Notes: generated by a model not told the origin, from the letters alone. Positions 17,760 through 27,129 are shown, counted from the stretch's first letter. The stretch is 64,000 nt of DNA from Mesorhizobium sophorae (GCF_002270415.1 NZ_NNRI01000021.1:248001-312000); one strand, 5' to 3'. Translations and numbers: made by a program.

Positions 17760-18418
17760 TTATCCCCACGGTACAGGGATCGATAGGAGTTTGTTGGCGA
17801 CTAGGTCGATGTCTGTGTACGGGTCAGACCCGTCGGCCGGATTGAATGATTCCCGAAGGTGCGTCGCACGCTGCGTAGCAGTCCCGATATTGCCCTTGGT
17901 ATCATCGTAGACTGTGGCGCTGTTTTTCGCGTAGGTCGGGTAAAAGGCAGGCTTCTTCAGTTCGGCGTAAACCTCAGTTCGGTGTATGGGTGCCAGAACG
18001 CTTTTGAAATGGAGTAGCAGCCATAGCTCGAAATTCGGCACGGATGGGACGGCCGCGAAAGGGACACGGACGCCCGCCTCATTCTTATAGCTGTTGTTGA
18101 GCGCGGAGACGCCCGGTCCAAAGCATTGTTGTAGGTATGGTGATCGTCGCGATCGAAAACGGCATAGACTTCGTCGAACGCCCTCCCCTCGGCGAGGAAT
18201 TTGTCTAGGGCATAATTCACTACGCTGAGAGGATCCGTCCCGTAATCTGACGGCAAGATTTGCACGCGTGCGCCGCTGAGACGCCGTTCGCGTCGTATCG
18301 CATTGAAATAGCTTCTCTCGGTCTTTTCGCCCTCGCAGACAATGAGAATGCGCGGCGAGCTCTTCTTGCGGCCCTGAGTGCGGCGGAGCGATGATTCAGA
18401 ACGTGCTCGTCTCTCCAT
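17760..18418 (-). pseudogene. rloB: RloB-family protein, disrupted by one frameshift
   Basis: RloB is the partner of the RloA ATPase in AbiL-type abortive-infection systems. The first frame encodes SSPRILIVCEGEKTERSYF, ILPSDYGTDPLSVVNYAL and YAVFDRDDHHTYNNALDRA. The match then moves to another frame: ALNNSYKNEAGVRVPFAAV, PNFELWLLLHFKS, and a C-terminus ending LLSIPVPWG. The switch lies near 18110 and needs only one base. Each half keeps its family motifs, so the lesion is recent or is a sequencing error. The start lies just after the rloA stop, in one operon. Confidence 0.82.
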
Positions 18419-18421
18419 AGG

Positions 18422-19663
18422 CTAGTCCTGCAACGGTTCCAGGATCGGTATGCCACCGTAGCGTCCGCCCAGATAGCCCTTTTCCAGGGCCTCACCCTTC
18501 CGCGGCGAAAAGTCGAGGAGCGGGAAGAAATGTGAAGCCTGCCCCTGGTCCTTTTCCGCGAACCAGATCTGGTCTCTGCGCAGGTGTTTGCTGTCGAGGA
18601 GTGAGACATCGTGAGTGGTAAAGATCAGTTGGGCGCCATGCCGGTTCTGCTGAGGATCGTTAAACATTGCGACCAGTTGCTGCACCAACAACGGATGCAG
18701 GCTTCGGTCAAGTTCGTCGACCACCAGCAATCGACCGCGCTGAAGAATGTCGAGCACCGGTCCCGCCAGGCTGAAAATAATCTGAGTCCCGGATGACTCG
18801 TCCTGGAAGTCCAAGGGATAGGTCACACCGTTGGCCAAGTGACCCAGCTGCGGCATATTGAATTCCACCTCAGATGTTTCGTGCAGGCCGCTTGCCAGAT
18901 TCACCTGCAACTGCTGCCCACGTCTCTTGTCAAAGGCCAAGCTGGAAACCCCAGTGTCAGCGGCAGAGAGTAACGACACCACGCGCCGCTGGCTCCCGGA
19001 ATCCTGGACATAGCTGGCGGTGAAATCGGTCCCGATCGCGCCGCCTTGGAGGGAAACCGCCATATCGTCGACGAACTTCTGGTAGAGCGGGCGCAACTGT
19101 TCGTTGTTGAGATTAACCGCCGTGGTTAGGAAGAGCACTTCCTTGCGCGTGGCGCCCTCCCACACCTTTTTCTGGCCAAGGAAATAGTCACTGTAGGTGT
19201 ACCTATATTTTCCCGTCTTCTCATCGCGCTTGCGATGAAACCAGACCTGCGGCTTGGCAGTCTCGTAGACTTGGAGCCATTCCTCAATGATCGCGCGACG
19301 TGTGAACTCGAAGCCGTACTGGTACCGCACCCCATCGATTAGGAACGTCATCTCCAACAGCGTCGGATAGCTCGCGGCCTCTGGACGCAGCGCGAACGGC
19401 GACAGATTGCTCTCTTGATCCGGCTGGACTTGGTTAGAGGTTGCGACCATGAGCTGCATGAATTGAAGAGCGCGCACCACATTGGTCTTGCCGCTAGCGT
19501 TGGCTCCGAAGATGGCAACCGCGTTTACCACGCGCTTGGCCTTTTCCAGTCCGGTCTCACGCGTATGGGTGGCCTGCATCGAAGTGTCGCTGCTCGCCGT
19601 CATGCGTAGAACAGCCTCGTCCCGGAACGAACGAAAGTTCTTTATCCGAAATTCCAACAACAT
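18422..19663 (-). CDS. rloA: RloA-like AAA family ATPase (abortive infection)
   Basis: The 413-residue protein is an ABC/RecF-type AAA ATPase. It begins LEFRIKNFRSFRDEAVLRM, has Walker A GANASGKT (53-60), an ABC-signature-like DESSGTQ (about 300), Walker B LLVVDELDRS and the following HPLLVQQLVAMF and IFTTHDVSLLD. This matches RloA/AbiLi proteins, which pair with RloB to block phage growth. It is first in the operon, with rloB beginning 3 bp after its stop. The gene looks intact although its partner is frameshifted. Confidence 0.9.
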   Translation of the reverse strand: MLLEFRIKNFRSFRDEAVLRMTASSDTSMQATHTRETGLEKAKRVVNAVAIFGANASGKTNVVRALQFMQLMVATSNQVQPDQESNLSPFALRPEAASYPTLLEMTFLIDGVRYQYGFEFTRRAIIEEWLQVYETAKPQVWFHRKRDEKTGKYRYTYSDYFLGQKKVWEGATRKEVLFLTTAVNLNNEQLRPLYQKFVDDMAVSLQGGAIGTDFTASYVQDSGSQRRVVSLLSAADTGVSSLAFDKRRGQQLQVNLASGLHETSEVEFNMPQLGHLANGVTYPLDFQDESSGTQIIFSLAGPVLDILQRGRLLVVDELDRSLHPLLVQQLVAMFNDPQQNRHGAQLIFTTHDVSLLDSKHLRRDQIWFAEKDQGQASHFFPLLDFSPRKGEALEKGYLGGRYGGIPILEPLQD

Positions 19664-20035
19664 AGCTACGACTTTCCTGTTTAAACGTGACTGTCACGCA
19701 AAACGTGCAAAAAGTAAAGATATTTCGGTTATTTATCCGATATCGCGGCACTCTCCTTCCGCGCCGCGCATTCTGCCAACGCTCCCGTATGCTGCACGAA
19801 AGCCGGAGCACCTTCACCGGCACGACATCACATACAAAAAGCGCGGCGACCTCCTCGGCGATCGCAACGAATAGATTTGCGGCTTCTTTCTGACCGCACT
19901 ATCGATCGGGATTCAGACGGCGTTTAAGCCGCTCTGAAGAGGTCATTTCCCGCGGGTACATCACGGGAGAGCATGATTAGCGCGTAGCCGTCGCGTTGCA
20001 GAAGCACCTGCTCGTAAAGAGGCACAGGTCGACCC
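19664..20035. other. rloAB upstream region and IS scraps
   Basis: The first 100 bp are AT-rich and likely hold the rloA promoter. Near 19820-19880 a plus-strand frame reads HDITYKKRGDLLGDRNE, recalling the IS630 slip-site region, but it is too short to assign. Confidence 0.35.
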
Positions 20036-20971
20036 TTCGAACAGGGCGGCCTGCTGGATACGCTCAAGAAGGCTCTGACGGAGCGCGCGCTGAACGCGGA
20101 GATGGACCATCATCTGGCGAGCGGCGAAGACGCTGGCAATACGCGTAACGGCTATGGCCGCAAGACGGTGACGACCGAGACCGGCAAGCTGGATATCGAT
20201 GTTCCGCGCGACCGCCAGTCGAGTTTCGATCCGCAGCTGATCGCCAAGTACCAGCGCCGTTTTCCCGGCTTTAATGACAAGATCGTATCGATGTACGCGC
20301 GCGGCATGAGCACCCGGGAGATCACCGGGCACCTGCGCGATCTGTACGGCATCGAAGTGTCGGCGGACCTGATCTCAACGGTGACGGACGCCGTGCTCGA
20401 CGAAGTCGCCACCTGGCAGCAAAGGCCGCTCGATCCGATTTACCCGCTGGTCTTCTTCGATGCGATCCGGGTCAAGATCCGCGATGAAGGGATGGTCCGC
20501 AACAAGGCCATCCATATCGCACTGGGTGTGCGCGCCGATGGTGCAAAGGAGGTGCTGGGCCTCTGGCTCGAGCAGAATGAAGGTGCCAAGTTCTGGCTGC
20601 GGGTGATGAACGAGCTCAAGAACCGTGGCACGGAGGATATCCTTCTGGCTGTTGTCGATGGCCTGAAAGGCTTCCCGGACGCGATCACCGCAGTGTTCCC
20701 GGAGGCGATCGTCCAGACGTGCATCGTCCACCTGCTGCGCAACTCGATGGACTTCGTGTCCTGGAAAGACCGCAAGAGCCTCGCCAGCGCACTCAAGGAA
20801 ATCTACCGCGCCGTCGATGCCGATGCCGCCGAAAAGGCGCTGGCGGCGTTCGAGGCCGGCCCTTGGGGCCAGCGCTATCCCGCCATCGGCCAGAGCTGGC
20901 GGCGCGCCTGGGGCGAGGTCATTCCATTCTTCGCGTTCCCTGACGACGTCCGTCGGATCATTTACACCACG
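20036..20971 (+). pseudogene. IS256-family transposase, 5' part, cut by an IS110 element
   Basis: The frame encodes GGLLDTLKKALTERALNAEM, NTRNGYGRKTV, MYARGMSTREITGHLRDLYG, YPLVFFDAIRVKIRDEGM (catalytic Asp), and ends at DDVRRIIYTT. IS256 Mutator-type transposases continue IIYTTNAIEALNS; that continuation is found about 1.8 kb away at 22798. The N-terminal end upstream of 20036 is also damaged, with no start codon. Confidence 0.85.
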
Positions 20972-21108
20972 GATGAGATCGACAAGCGCTATTTTGTGAC
21001 GAGCCCTGGAACCTCCCCGAGTATGTTCTTTGGTTCGACCGCATCGCTGGTGTTCTTCCGTCCCGACCGCCCCATTTCACAGCCGCCGCGCGCAGGGGCA
21101 GTCAAGGC

Positions 21109-21129
21109 TGGCCGCGTTTTACGCGGCCA
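21109..21129. repeat. Perfect 8-bp hairpin in IS110 3' noncoding region
   Basis: TGGCCGCG (21109-21116) and CGCGGCCA (21122-21129) flank a TTTTA loop. It lies about 185 bp beyond the transposase stop and could stabilise or end an element-encoded RNA. Confidence 0.6.
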
Positions 21130-21312
21130 CCGCAAGGCTTGGGCCTTGATCGACCCGAGCACGGCGGCATGCTCCCGATCGGATCGGGGTGCAAGGCGCC
21201 CCCGAGGGGCTGGCGCAACTGGAAATACCCGCCGCAGTCAGCTATTGTCTTCGTGCGCGGGCGACCTCGTGGCGAAGCGTGGTGCACCGGCTGAAAGCGC
21301 CGCCGGGCCGCC

Positions 21313-22551
21313 TTATTCGAGCCTTGCCGGACTGAGGCGCCCGCGCGCCTTTTCCTTTGGCAGGCGCGGGCGCCAAGCCTCAACGAAGTGTTCGTATCCT
21401 TTCTGGGCCTGCTCGGCGACGCGCATCTCCTGGTTCCGCAGCTCCTTGACATTGTAGGCATAGGTCGGTCCGCGGCTGTTGCCCTTCTTCTGCGGCTTGC
21501 CGGCCTGCAGTTCCATGCTGCGCATCTTGTGTGCAACCAGACTGGGTCGCGCCCAGAGGTAGTCCGCCTCCTTCGTCAACATATGCCAGACGAGCACCGT
21601 CAGCTTGCGCGCCACGGCGACGGCGGCAACCTGATGGCCGCGCCGGGCCCGGATGCTGACAAAGAACGCATGGAGCGGCCCCGGCGTCTCGGCGGCCGCC
21701 CAGGCGGCTTCCACCAGCATCGCGCGGGCATGGCTGCGTCCGACCTTGCTGATCCGCCCGTGATGGGCCGCGCCGAGCCCCGACTGGCGCACGCGTGGGT
21801 TCAGGCCGAAATAGCTCACCAGTTTTTGCGGGCTGGAAAAACGGCCGATGTCACCGACAGCCGCCACTAGCCCGCCGGCCACTGCGAGATTGACGCCAGT
21901 GATTGTGAGCAGCCGTTTGATCACCGCATCATCGAGCGCGCTCTCGGCAATCTCCCGGTCAAGTACGCGGAGATCGTCACCCAGCCTGTCCAGTTCCCGG
22001 ATATGGCGCTGGATTGCGGCGCGCTCGTCATCCGGCACCGGCTGACGGGTGAGCCAGGCACGACCGAGGCGCCCGAACAGGTCGGCATGGGGGCACCGCG
22101 GAATCAGGTGGGCGTAGAGGATCGAATGTACCTCGTTCTTGATCCGGGTCCGATGCCGCACGACCTGGTAGCGCCGCGCGACCAGTCTGCGCATCCGCTC
22201 CGTGGCGGCATCCGGTGTCCAGATCTCCGGCAGGTAGCCGGCTGCGTACAAGCTGGCCAGCGTGCCGGCGTCGATCTTGTCGGTCTTCACATGAGCGTGC
22301 GCGATCGCTTTGACCTGCAGCGGGTTGGCGATCACCACCCGCTTCACGAATGGCGACAGCACCCGAGAGACCGCCATGCAGTTGCCAGTGGCCTCGATGA
22401 CCACCTCGTCGTCGGCCAGAAGGGTTTTGCCGAAGCCTTCCAGCGCGGTTCGCGTCATATCGACCCGGCCCACATGCCGCAGTCGACCATCTTCCCAGAT
22501 CACCACCTCGCCAAAGGTGCGGTGGGTGTCGATTCCAATTACACGTCGCAT
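21313..22551 (-). CDS. IS110-family transposase (DEDD, RNA-guided recombinase family)
   Basis: The 412-residue protein begins MRRVIGIDTHRTFGEVVIWE (first Asp of the DEDD site) and includes DEVVIEATGNC (Glu), HAHVKTDKIDAGTLASLY (two Asp), and the C-terminal Tnp20 region LLTITGVNLAVAGGLVAA and KLVSYFGLNP with the nearby Ser in RQSGLG. AGGAGGTAGGA precedes ATG 22551. Members use a bridge RNA from the element's noncoding region to choose target and donor DNA. All signature residues are present, so it looks functional. Confidence 0.92.
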   Translation of the reverse strand: MRRVIGIDTHRTFGEVVIWEDGRLRHVGRVDMTRTALEGFGKTLLADDEVVIEATGNCMAVSRVLSPFVKRVVIANPLQVKAIAHAHVKTDKIDAGTLASLYAAGYLPEIWTPDAATERMRRLVARRYQVVRHRTRIKNEVHSILYAHLIPRCPHADLFGRLGRAWLTRQPVPDDERAAIQRHIRELDRLGDDLRVLDREIAESALDDAVIKRLLTITGVNLAVAGGLVAAVGDIGRFSSPQKLVSYFGLNPRVRQSGLGAAHHGRISKVGRSHARAMLVEAAWAAAETPGPLHAFFVSIRARRGHQVAAVAVARKLTVLVWHMLTKEADYLWARPSLVAHKMRSMELQAGKPQKKGNSRGPTYAYNVKELRNQEMRVAEQAQKGYEHFVEAWRPRLPKEKARGRLSPARLE

Positions 22552-22797
22552 TCCTACCTCCTCTCGATCAGTCAGAGGGGAGCGGCGGGCGACACGACAA
22601 CTACGGATCCGCGCTCTCAGCGCAACCGGGCGAGTCGCAGAGGCGGCCATCTACTAACACGAGCTCGCAGCTCAACGTACAAGATCGGCCTGCCCGCACC
22701 TTCGTGCTCCCGGTGCCTCTGTCCCGGATGGTCGCACCATACGCCGCGATCACGAAAACCGCAGCCGGACATCGGCACCGCCATCTTCATACCGGTT

Positions 22798-23010
22798 ACG
22801 AACTCAATAGAGGCGTTGAACTCGAAGCTCAGGCGGGCTGTCAGGGCCAGGGGCCACTTCCCAAGCGACGATGCGGCAACCAAGTTGCTCTACCTGATCT
22901 TGAACCGATCCGAGAAAGAGTGGAAAATGCCGCCACGTGAGTGGACAATGGCCAAGGCCCAGTTCGCCGTCATCTTCGGCGAGCGCTTCATCCGGGCCAT
23001 GGCGGCGTAA
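22798..23010 (+). pseudogene. IS256-family transposase, 3' part
   Basis: The frame resumes T-NSIEALNSKLRRAVRARGHF, LLYLILNRSEKEWKMPPREW and ends FGERFIRAMAA, the C-terminus of IS256 transposases with the catalytic Glu in IEALNS. It is the counterpart of the 5' part ending at 20971. Confidence 0.85.
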
Positions 23011-23019
23011 TGTTCAACC

Positions 23020-23560
23020 GCCCGCCCGCACACGAAATTCCTGACAGTCCCGACGAACATCATGCGGCTCTGGCAGAGCCGGACATGGGCGACCTTCTCG
23101 GTCACCGTCACGCCGTTGATCAGGACGATCTCGTGGCTCCAGTCGAACTGGTAGGCCTCGCCCGGCGCGAAGAACAGCGGCACATAGGCGTCCGCCATCG
23201 CCGACCCCTGTGCCTTCGCCCAGTTCTTCGCGTATCGACGGACGGCGTCATAGCCTCCCTCGTAGCCGAGGCTGCAAAGCTCTTCGTAAATCCGGATCTG
23301 TGTCAGCTGCTCGCGCGCCGTCTTGCCACGGTTGCCATTCAAAAACCCGTCAAGCTGATCCTGCCACGGACCGATCTTGGGCTTGGGCTGCCGCTCGCGT
23401 TCGTAGGAGAACGATGTCTCATCGGACCTGAGTATCTTGCGGACTTGTTCCGCGACACATGCAGTTCGCGGCAAATCCGCTTGAGAGACCATCCCTGCAC
23501 ATGGAAGGCGCGCCGAACCCGGGCAATCGTATCCACCGACTTCATCCCCACACCATCCAC
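23020..23560 (-). pseudogene. IS21-family IstA remnant, frameshifted and truncated
   Basis: The first frame (23560 down) gives GMKSVDTIARVRRAFHVQGW and LKRICRELHVSRNK; the match moves frame near 23455 to VRKILRSDETSFSYERE, QLTQIRIYEELCSLGYEGG and YQFDWSHEIVLINGVTV, where the Asp of FDWS is catalytic. It ends abruptly at the IS256 relic. It differs from the intact IS21 element at 53.4 kb. Confidence 0.8.
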
Positions 23561-23985
23561 TCGCCACGACGAACTGATGGTCGCAAATCAAAGCCTTCAC
23601 ACTTGGGCGTCCAACCTATTCATACTGACCATTATGCATAAGAGCTCTATCACCCGCTGGATCCGGCGTTGCTGAATGCTCTCGAACGCGCATGATGGCA
23701 TATCCGTTTTATATGGGACGCTTCAGCACATCGCAGCTAAACAAAGAAATGCCGTTTTGCCGGCTAGGAGACAGGGAGAGTTGGGGACAGTAGTCGGCCC
23801 GGCAGGAGCGGCTGGTGAGGCGATGGGCAAGGAGTTGAAAGCCGCGTAGCCAACGCTCAACGAGGCGCGCCCGACCGGCGACGGCCATGTGGAGCTGGCG
23901 TTTGGGCCCAGCTCAGGACGAACTGGCCCGCGAGATCAAGTCGCGCTGATGCCAAGTGCTCCGGACCAAAGGCTCGAAGTTGTGA
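23561..23985. other. Upstream region of the F-box repeat gene
   Basis: No gene is seen. I looked for a type III secretion tts box and for a nod box upstream of the next gene and recognised neither. Confidence 0.35.
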
Positions 23986-24003
23986 GTGAGGACACCAAGC
24001 GAA

Positions 24004-25764
24004 ATGATGCCACAACTGGACCACTGGCTCCAACAGGTAACAGGAATAACGGGGCTGCTCCCGGAGTTACTCGGCGCGATTGCGGAAAGGCTCAGCCCGA
24101 TCGATCTGCTGGCGGTGTCGCAGACAGACGGCGAGCTGCGTGCTGCTGTCCAAATGTCCGCGGCGTTGGAAGAAAGGCGCCAGATGGCAATCCGGGTTCA
24201 GGCCGTCTGGAGCAGGTTAATGGTCCCGCAGCCAGGAGTCGCGAATCCCTATGTCGGACTAATGGCTGCCGGCGCGTTGGAATCTCTGGCATCCAATTTC
24301 AATTGCCTGACCGGCGTGCAGCAGGAGCAGCTCGTTGCCATCGCCGAAGGACTTAACAACCCCGAGCACCGCGTCTTTGCCCTGCGAGCCCTCGGCGGGG
24401 GGCTGGGAGGGCTCGCGCCCACGCTTCAGCAGCGCCTCGTCGAGGTCGCCGAAGGACTTGACGACGAAGAGCACTGCGTCGATGCCCTGGCAGCCCTCAG
24501 ACAAGGGGTGGGAGGGCTCGCGCCTGCGCTCCAGCAGCGTCTCATTGATCGCGCCGAGGCGCTTGACCCCGAACTTCGCTTCTCGGCCTTGGATGACCTC
24601 GGGCTGGCCGTGGGTGACTTTACGCCCATACTCCAGCAGCGTCTCATCGAACTTGCCGAGGGGGTTGGCGATCCCCAGCTTCGCGTCGCTGCCCTCGCTG
24701 GTCTGGCAATGGGTGTGGGACGGCTTGTGCCGGCGCTCCAGCAGCGTTTCGTCGATCGCGTCGAGGAGCTCAACTCGGAAGACCGCGTCTCGGTGTTGTC
24801 AGCCCTCGGGATAAGCGGGGGAGAGTTTGTGCCCGCGCTCCAGCAGCGTGTGGTCGACCTCGCAGCAGGGCTTGTCGATCCCGAGCATCGCGCTCAAGCC
24901 CTGGAGGACATCGGACCGAACCTAGGAGAGCTTGCGCCTGCACTACAGCAGCGCCTCGTCAGGCTCGCCGAGGCGTTTGTCGATCCCGAGCTTCGCGCTA
25001 AAGCCCTGCGGGGCATCGGAACGAACCTAGGATCGCTTGCGCCCGGACCACAGCAGCGCCTCGTCGTGCTCGCCGAGGGGCTCGCCCAGTACGAGCATCG
25101 CGTCACAGCTCTGCTGGGCCTCGCAGTGGGCGTCGAAGGACTTGCGCCCACGCTCCAGCGGCGCCTCGTCGACCTCGTCGTGAACCCTGACCTCGAAGAT
25201 TACTCCTCGGCCCTCGCAGCCCTGAAACCAGCCGTGGGAAAGCTTGTGCCCGAGCTACAGGAGCGCCTCGTCGCGCTCGCCGAGAATCTTAACGACCAAA
25301 GCCATCGCGTCATTGCGCTGCAAAGTCTCGGAGAGAGCGCGGGATCGCTTCTGCCCGAGCTACAGGAGCGCCTCGTTGTGCTCGCCGAGAATCTTAACGA
25401 CCAACGCCATCGTGTCAATGCGCTGCAAAGCTTCCGAGAGAGCGCGGGATCGCTTCTGCCCGAGCTACAGGAGCGCCTCGTTGTGCTCACCGAGAATCTT
25501 AACGACCCACACGATCGTGTCACTGCGCTGCTAAGCCTCGGAGAGAGCGCGGGATTGCTTCCGCCCGAGCTACAGGAGCGCCTGGTCACCTTCGCCGAGA
25601 GTCTTAACGACCCGGACAACCGTGTCGCGGCCGCGCGGGTCCTTGGAGCAAGCGTGGGAGCGTTTCCGCCCGCGCTACAGCAGCGTCTCGCTGCTATTGC
25701 TGAAGGTCTTGTCCATCCGTGGGCTCGGGCTGCCGCCCTGGCAGCCCTGTGTCCTAGGAACTAA
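24004..25764 (+). CDS. F-box-like protein with about 14 tandem helical repeats (putative effector)
   Basis: The roughly 586-residue protein has an N-terminal segment LLPELLGAIAERLSPIDLLA followed by VSQT and LRAAV, which follows the F-box pattern (LPxELLxxI...L...DLL...S.T). From about residue 102 to the end run some 14 repeats of about 34-35 residues with the core LxPxLQQRLVxLAEGLxDPxHRVxALxxLG, probably HEAT-like helical hairpins. No signal peptide or membrane helix is present. F-box plus repeat proteins in plant-associated bacteria act inside host cells by recruiting targets to SCF ubiquitin ligases; that role is inferred here. ATG 24004 follows GAGGA; an in-frame GTG at 23986 is an alternative. 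Confidence 0.65.
   Translation: MMPQLDHWLQQVTGITGLLPELLGAIAERLSPIDLLAVSQTDGELRAAVQMSAALEERRQMAIRVQAVWSRLMVPQPGVANPYVGLMAAGALESLASNFNCLTGVQQEQLVAIAEGLNNPEHRVFALRALGGGLGGLAPTLQQRLVEVAEGLDDEEHCVDALAALRQGVGGLAPALQQRLIDRAEALDPELRFSALDDLGLAVGDFTPILQQRLIELAEGVGDPQLRVAALAGLAMGVGRLVPALQQRFVDRVEELNSEDRVSVLSALGISGGEFVPALQQRVVDLAAGLVDPEHRAQALEDIGPNLGELAPALQQRLVRLAEAFVDPELRAKALRGIGTNLGSLAPGPQQRLVVLAEGLAQYEHRVTALLGLAVGVEGLAPTLQRRLVDLVVNPDLEDYSSALAALKPAVGKLVPELQERLVALAENLNDQSHRVIALQSLGESAGSLLPELQERLVVLAENLNDQRHRVNALQSFRESAGSLLPELQERLVVLTENLNDPHDRVTALLSLGESAGLLPPELQERLVTFAESLNDPDNRVAAARVLGASVGAFPPALQQRLAAIAEGLVHPWARAAALAALCPRN
24307..25740 (+). repeat. About 14 tandem coding repeats of about 105 bp
   Basis: Each unit encodes a variant of PALQQRLVDLAEGL...DPEHRVxALxxLG. 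The last four or five units (25240-25660) are the most alike at DNA level, for example GAGCTACAGGAGCGCCT recurs four times, suggesting recent duplication at the 3' end of the array. Confidence 0.85.
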
Positions 25765-25784
25765 ACCCATTCACTTGGGTTTTT
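25763..25784 (+). terminator. Intrinsic terminator of the F-box repeat gene
   Basis: AAACCCA (25763-25769) and TGGGTTT (25776-25782) form a 7-bp stem followed by further T. The stop codon TAA (25762-25764) overlaps the stem, tying it to this gene. Confidence 0.7.
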
Positions 25785-26094
25785 CCGCCCAGGGTAATTC
25801 AAGTCTTGCAATCGGGCGGCCTCCGGCCGCGTTGCCGGTACGAACTGATGGAGCACGAAAGCTTGATCATGTCACCGCTGTTGGCAAATGTCTCGTGGTG
25901 TTCTCGCGTCGGTCATTCGCGTCCTGAACAGCTCGGAAATGTCTGGTCGAATGGGTCATGCCCTAGCCCGCGGCGTCCGGGCTCCGTCGAAGTCGAGAAG
26001 GGTCGTCGTGCCATCAGCTCATCTTGAAATCGCCGGATGGCTCCTGTGGATCTCGATCAACTTTCTGGGAGCATAATGGGACGGGACTGAGAAG

Positions 26095-26406
26095 ATGGAC
26101 ATGGTTGGACAACTTGTTAGCCTCAAAGGCCACATGCATATCTGCCCCCTGGTCGAGCCTGGACCACGGCCGCATATCGGCGGCCCCGTGATCTTGACCG
26201 GTCAGAATTTTGTCTGCGTGGAGGGCGTTCCAATCGCCACCGTGAGCGACAGATGCCTATGTTCCGGCGCGCCGACAACCTCCGACAGCATTAAAGAAGG
26301 CTCTTCAATCGCGCGGATCAACGGCAAGAGGATTGCGCGGATGGGAGATTCCTGTTCACACGGTGGGCGCTTGGTTCAAGGCGTGCCGTGGATAACGTTC
26401 GAGTAA
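26095..26406 (+). CDS. PAAR-domain protein (type VI secretion spike tip)
   Basis: This 103-residue protein is made almost wholly of one PAAR domain: PHIGGPVILTG at about 26-36, CVEGVPIATVSDRCLCSG, then IARINGKRIARMGDSCSHGG. PAAR proteins cap the VgrG spike of type VI secretion systems and often carry or adapt effectors. No VgrG or other T6SS gene is in the window. GAGAAG precedes ATG 26095. A lipase-like remnant lies convergently 280 bp downstream and may be the residue of its effector. Confidence 0.82.
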   Translation: MDMVGQLVSLKGHMHICPLVEPGPRPHIGGPVILTGQNFVCVEGVPIATVSDRCLCSGAPTTSDSIKEGSSIARINGKRIARMGDSCSHGGRLVQGVPWITFE

Positions 26407-26683
26407 CATCGCCGGCGAACGCGCTGGCGCCGACTCGAACTTCGAGACGCCGCGGCATCGTGCAGGGCAACGCCACGCCGCCGCTCGTGCCGATGCCGGA
26501 GGCGATGAAGCGAGAGCTTGAAGAATACCCCGGGCGTATTTGCGACCAATTCTGCGGCGGAGCGGGCAACAACTCAGGATGCGGGCGGCCGAGGCCGAGC
26601 ACGACTGCGAGGACCACGTGATCGTTGCGATGCGCCAGACGGTGGTCTACTCCTGTGAGCTGAAATTAGACGATCTGGAATAT
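26407..26683. other. Decayed sequence between PAAR gene and lipase remnant
   Basis: A plus-strand frame reads RICDQFCGGAGNNSGC near 26540, suggesting a former coding region, but the family is unknown. Confidence 0.3.
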
Positions 26684-27025
26684 TCAAACAGCTTGAAGGC
26701 TGTAGCCTCCCGCATTCAGCACCGGCAGACGTGGCGGCCGCGCAACGAGGGCACGCAAGCGCCGACGATACTTTAGTGGAGTGCGTACATAAATGGTCCC
26801 GTGCTCGCCACCCACGAACTGCCGTTGCAGAGAGGACGTGAAGCCGCTCCACGTTGGCACGGTGCCGTCGCCGACGTCCTCTTCCTCGATCGCGTCGGGA
26901 CGCAGTTTGCCGAGATGGACCGACGTGCTTGAGACGGCATGATCCGTGTCGTCTGGCGTCGCTGGGTCAACAACGTCGGACGTCTGCGCTGGAGTTTGCT
27001 TCGCGATCCAATCGGGGTGAAACAA
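26684..27025 (-). pseudogene. Lipase-like (LCAT-type) C-terminal remnant
   Basis: The frame contains EEEDVGDGTVPTWSGF and GGEHGTIYV, the GDGTVP segment with its catalytic-acid Asp and a following His typical of LCAT/PGAP1-type alpha/beta hydrolases. The nucleophile region is missing and there is no start. Phospholipase effectors of this fold are known for T6SS, which would fit the adjacent PAAR gene, but that link is inferred. Confidence 0.5.
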
Positions 27026-27129
27026 TCATGGAGGCTCGCCGCGTTGTTGGCCGCGGCGCAATGCGCTCTCCCTTTGGGTTCAATGCCCGATCGATTGTTC
27101 AGGGACGCTTCCCGCAAGGTCCAAAGCGC

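Larger units (their letters stand above)
20972..22797 (-). mobile_element. IS110-family element inserted in the IS256 transposase gene (ends approximate)
   Basis: The interval between the two IS256 halves contains one IS110 transposase on the minus strand with about 250 bp of noncoding DNA at its 5' side and about 340 bp at its 3' side. No inverted repeats or target duplication are evident, as expected for IS110. The break falls at the ACG codon of IIYTT. Confidence 0.7.

Noticed and set aside
20972-22797. Long plus-strand reading frame opposite the IS110 transposase (22003-23010)
   Set aside because: Its first 790 bp are the antisense shadow of the transposase; only the last 213 bp are real coding sequence, belonging to the split IS256 gene.
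23561-24003. tts box or nod box before the F-box repeat gene
   Set aside because: I looked for the conserved blocks of both promoter types and found no convincing match.
24307-25740. CRISPR array or DNA satellite
   Set aside because: The repeat period of about 105 bp keeps reading frame throughout and varies mostly at degenerate positions; it is a protein repeat with no spacers.
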